A stretch of 64,000 nt of DNA from Pisaster brevispinus (taxonomy: Eukaryota > Echinodermata > Asteroidea > Forcipulatida > Asteriidae), in contig JAMKCF010000056.1 of assembly GCA_023634235.1 (NCBI GenBank), forward strand, positions 62,001 through 126,000. Direction: 5' to 3'. Positions 61,315-64,000 of the stretch are shown here, one piece after another. The notes beneath the pieces were generated by a model that was given only the letters and a program-made list of their open reading frames with translations, was not told the origin of the DNA and did no database searches. The translations under genes were made by a program, and so were the position numbers. Numbering within the stretch: position 1 is the stretch's first letter; every line of letters starts with the position of its first letter.

Positions 61315-62860
61315 AGTCTTTTTTTCGAATGCAAGGATACCTAAGGCAGAGTCAGGTCAAAAATTCATCTCTCTAGCCCCCCTAGAACGGGAGTTATTCT
61401 CAATTTTACCTCAAATTTATTTTGGGCTATTACCCCTGCCGGCGAGACCTTGCTTCGCAGCCAGCCCCTGGAATTTTTGAATATCTCTTAGGGGTAGGCC
61501 TAACATCCAGGCCGCTCGGCTCGCCTACAGAATCGTCAGCAACCCCAAGTTCATGGCAAAAATAGCCCTTGAGACTGGCTTTCCAGTGGTATAAAACTTG
61601 GGTAGATCCGATGATGCCTTGAGGGTGAAATGACCGTCCTTATTTTGTCTTTGTCTCTTTGACATCAAAAACGAGTTGAAGGTGTTTTGCGGGGGGTTTG
61701 TAGCGTCCCCACTTGCTGGTCTTTTCCGGTGTTAAACCTGCTCTCATCGGCCGTGAAAGTCTTTTTTTCGAATGCAAGGATACCTAAGGCAGAGTCAGGT
61801 CAAAAATTCATCTCTCTAGCCCCCCTAGAACGGGAGTTATTCTCAATTTTACCTCAAATTTATTTTGGGCTATTACCCCTGCCGGCGAGACCTTGCTTCG
61901 CAGCCAGCCCCTGGAATTTTTGAATATCTCTTAGGGGTAGGCCTAACATCCAGGCCGCTCGGCTCGCCTACAGAATCGTCAGCAACCCCAAGTTCATGGC
62001 AAAGATAGCCCTTGAGACTGGCTTTCCAGTGGTATAAAACTTGGGTAGATCCGATGATGCCTTGAGGGTGAAATGACCGTCCTTATTTTGTCTTTGTCTC
62101 TTTGACATCAAAAACGAGTTGAAGGTGTTTTGCGGGGGGTTTGTAGCGTCCCCACTTGCTGGTCTTTTCCGGTGTGAAACCTGCTCTCATCGGCCGTGAA
62201 AGTCTTTTTTTCGAATGCAAGGATACCTAAGGCAGAGTCAGGTCAAAAATTCATCTCTCTAGCCCCCCTAGAACGGGAGTTATTCTCAATTTTACCTCAA
62301 ATTTATTTTGGGCTATTACCCCTGCCGGCGAGACCTTGCTTCGCAGCCAGCCCCTGGAATTTTTGAATATCTCTTAGGGGTAGGCCTAACATCCAGGCCG
62401 CTCGGCTCGCCTACAGAATCGTCAGCAACCCCAAGTTCATGGCAAAGATAGCCCTTGAGACTGGCTTTCCAGTGGTATAAAACTTGGGTAGATCCGATGA
62501 TGCCTTGAGGGTGAAATGACAATCCTTATTTTGTCATTGTCTCTTTGACAGCAAAAACGAGTTGAAGGTGTTTTGCGGGGGGTTTGTAGCGTCCCCACTT
62601 GCTGGTCTTTTCCGGTGTGAAACCTGCCGTCATCGGCCGTGAAAGTCTTTTTTTCGGATGCAAGGATACCTAAGGCAGAGTCAGGTCAAAAATTCATCTC
62701 TCTAGCCCCCCTAGAACGGGAGTTATTCTCAATTTTACCTCAAATTTATTTTGGGCTATTACCCCTGCCGGCGAGACCTTGCTTCGCAGCCAGCCCCTGG
62801 AATTTTTGAATATCTCTTAGGGGTAGGCCTAACATCCAGGCCGCTCGGCTCGCCTAAAGA
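61315..62860 (+). repeat. Recent single-monomer amplification in satellite A
   Basis: Successive monomers with 'tttttttcgaatgcaagg' at 61326, 61769 and 62212 (443 bp apart) are almost identical, followed by a close relative. They share 'acccctgccggcgag', 'agccagcccctgg', 'gagactggctttcc' and 'cttgggtagatccg'. The same haplotype occurs in the left block at about 7385-7700, 54 kb away. Confidence 0.85.
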
Positions 62861-64000
62861 ATCGTCAGCAACCCCAAGTTCATGGCAAAGATAGCCCTTG
62901 AGACTGGCTTTCCAGTGGTATAAAACTTGGGTAGATCCGATGATGCCTTGAGGGTGAAATGACCGTCCTTATTTTGTCTTTGTCTCTTTGACATCAAAAA
63001 CGAGTTGAAGGTGTTTTGCGGGGGGTTTGTAGCGTCCCCACTTGCTGGTCTTTTCCGGTGTGAAACCTGCTCTCATCGGCCGTGAAAGTCTATTTTTCGG
63101 ATGGAGGGATACCTAAGGCAGAGTCAGGTCAAAAATTCATCTCTCTAGCCCCCCTAGAACGGGAGTTATTCTCAATTTTACCTCAAATTTATTTTGGGCC
63201 ATTACCCCGGCCGTCGAGACCTTGCTTCGCAGCCGGCCCCTGGAATTTTTCAATATCTCTTAGGGGTAGGCCTAACATCCAGGCCGCTCGCCTCGCTTAC
63301 AGAATCGTCAGCAACCCCAAATTTATGGCAAAGATAGCCCTTGAGACGGGCTTTCCAGTGGTATAAAACTTGTGCAAATACAATAATGCCTTGGTGGTGA
63401 AATGACAATCCTTATTTTGTCTTTGTCTCTTTGACAGCAAAAACGAGTTGAAGGTGTTTTGCGGGGGGTTTCTAGCGTCCCCGCTTTCTGGTCTTTTCCG
63501 GTGTGAAACCTGCTCTCATTGGCCGTGAAAGTCTATTTTTCGGATGCAGGGATACCTAAGGCAGAGTCAGGTCAAAAATTCATCTCTCTAGCCCCCCAGA
63601 ACGGGAGTTATTCTCAATTTTACCTCAAATTTATTTTGGGCTATTACCCCTGCCGGCGAGACCTTGCTTCGCAGCCGGCCCCTGGAATTTTTCAATATCT
63701 CTTAGGGGTAGGCCTAACATCCAGGCCGCTCGCCTCGCCTACAGAATCGTCAGACACCCCAAATTCATGGCAAAGATAGCCCTTGAGACGGGCTTTCCAG
63801 TGGTATAAAACTTGGGTAGATCCGATGATGCCTTGAGGGTGAAATGACCGTCCTTATTTTGTCTTTGTCTCTTTGACATCAAAAACGAGTTGAAGGTGTT
63901 TTGCGGGGGGTTTGTAGCGTCCCCACTTGCTGGTCTTTTCCGGTGTGAAACCTGCTCTCATCGGCCGTGAAAGTCTATTTTTCGGATGGAGGGATACCTA

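Larger units (their letters stand above)
56021..64000 (+). repeat. Satellite A array, right block (~18 monomers)
   Basis: It has the same 443 bp family and orientation as 1-29893. It starts inside a monomer at 'cgtgaaagtctaattttctg', directly after satellite B, and runs off the window end. The first monomer is diverged ('cagagtcatgtaaaaaaatc', 'tagcccacctagaacgag') and is of the deletion family. Later monomers fall into local families: 'ggccatgaaggtctattt' and 'ggttactaaggcag' at 57.9-58.5 and 60.4 kb, and 'acccctgccggcgag' with 'agccagcccctgg' at 59.2 and 61.4-62.8 kb. Confidence 0.96.

Noticed and set aside
1..64000. CRISPR array
   Set aside because: Units are 314 and 443 bp repeated without unique spacers; there are no short repeats with spacers and no cas genes. 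This is satellite DNA.
1..64000. Telomeric repeats or an interstitial telomere at the array boundaries
   Set aside because: No TTAGGG or TTAGG runs at 29893, 32766 or 56021, or elsewhere that I could see.

Overview
The window is almost entirely satellite DNA and holds no protein-coding gene I can support. It has two unrelated tandem-repeat families plus one 2.9 kb single-copy island. Satellite A has a monomer of about 443 bp; satellite B has a monomer of about 314 bp. Long head-to-tail arrays with nested higher-order repeats, a TATA/splice-donor-like island and no bacterial-type gene layout all point to a eukaryotic, probably animal, nuclear genome. The octamer TAGGCCTA recurs in A and in the island. 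My impression is that this word is common in some marine animal genomes, but that is weak, and I do not name a species.

Layout: (1) 1-29893, satellite A, about 67 monomers, all in one orientation. It is most homogeneous from 9 to 26 kb, where block duplications of 1.3, 2.2 and 4.4 kb periodicity are visible. It is most diverged over the last 3.5 kb before the island. (2) 29894-32765, the single-copy island. It contains two diverged copies of a ~240 bp dispersed repeat, a degenerate minisatellite and a possible promoter/first exon. (3) 32766-56020, satellite B, about 74 monomers. Decayed monomers lie at its left edge. Different parts of the array are dominated by different multi-monomer units. 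(4) 56021-64000, satellite A again, about 18 monomers in the same orientation, fused to B with no intervening sequence.

The two A blocks share specific derived variants, including a ~209 bp deletion monomer with a diagnostic base change and an 'agccagcccc / gagactggc / gggtagatcc' haplotype. They therefore look like parts of one A domain interrupted by B. The many short open frames are by-products: both periods leave remainder 2 when divided by 3, so no frame continues from one monomer to the next. Recurring substitutions within the frames also change amino acids freely.

Possible functional content is at the DNA level. Each A monomer carries three GC-rich inverted repeats, a TATAAAA and a TAGGCCTA palindrome. 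Each B monomer carries a GACAGG-N6-CCTGTC inverted repeat, two further small inverted repeats and usually two AARATGGCG words resembling YY1/Pho sites spaced 146 and 168 bp. A pericentromeric or heterochromatic setting is an inference from the architecture. All comparisons were made by eye, so boundaries and identities are approximate unless exact positions are given.
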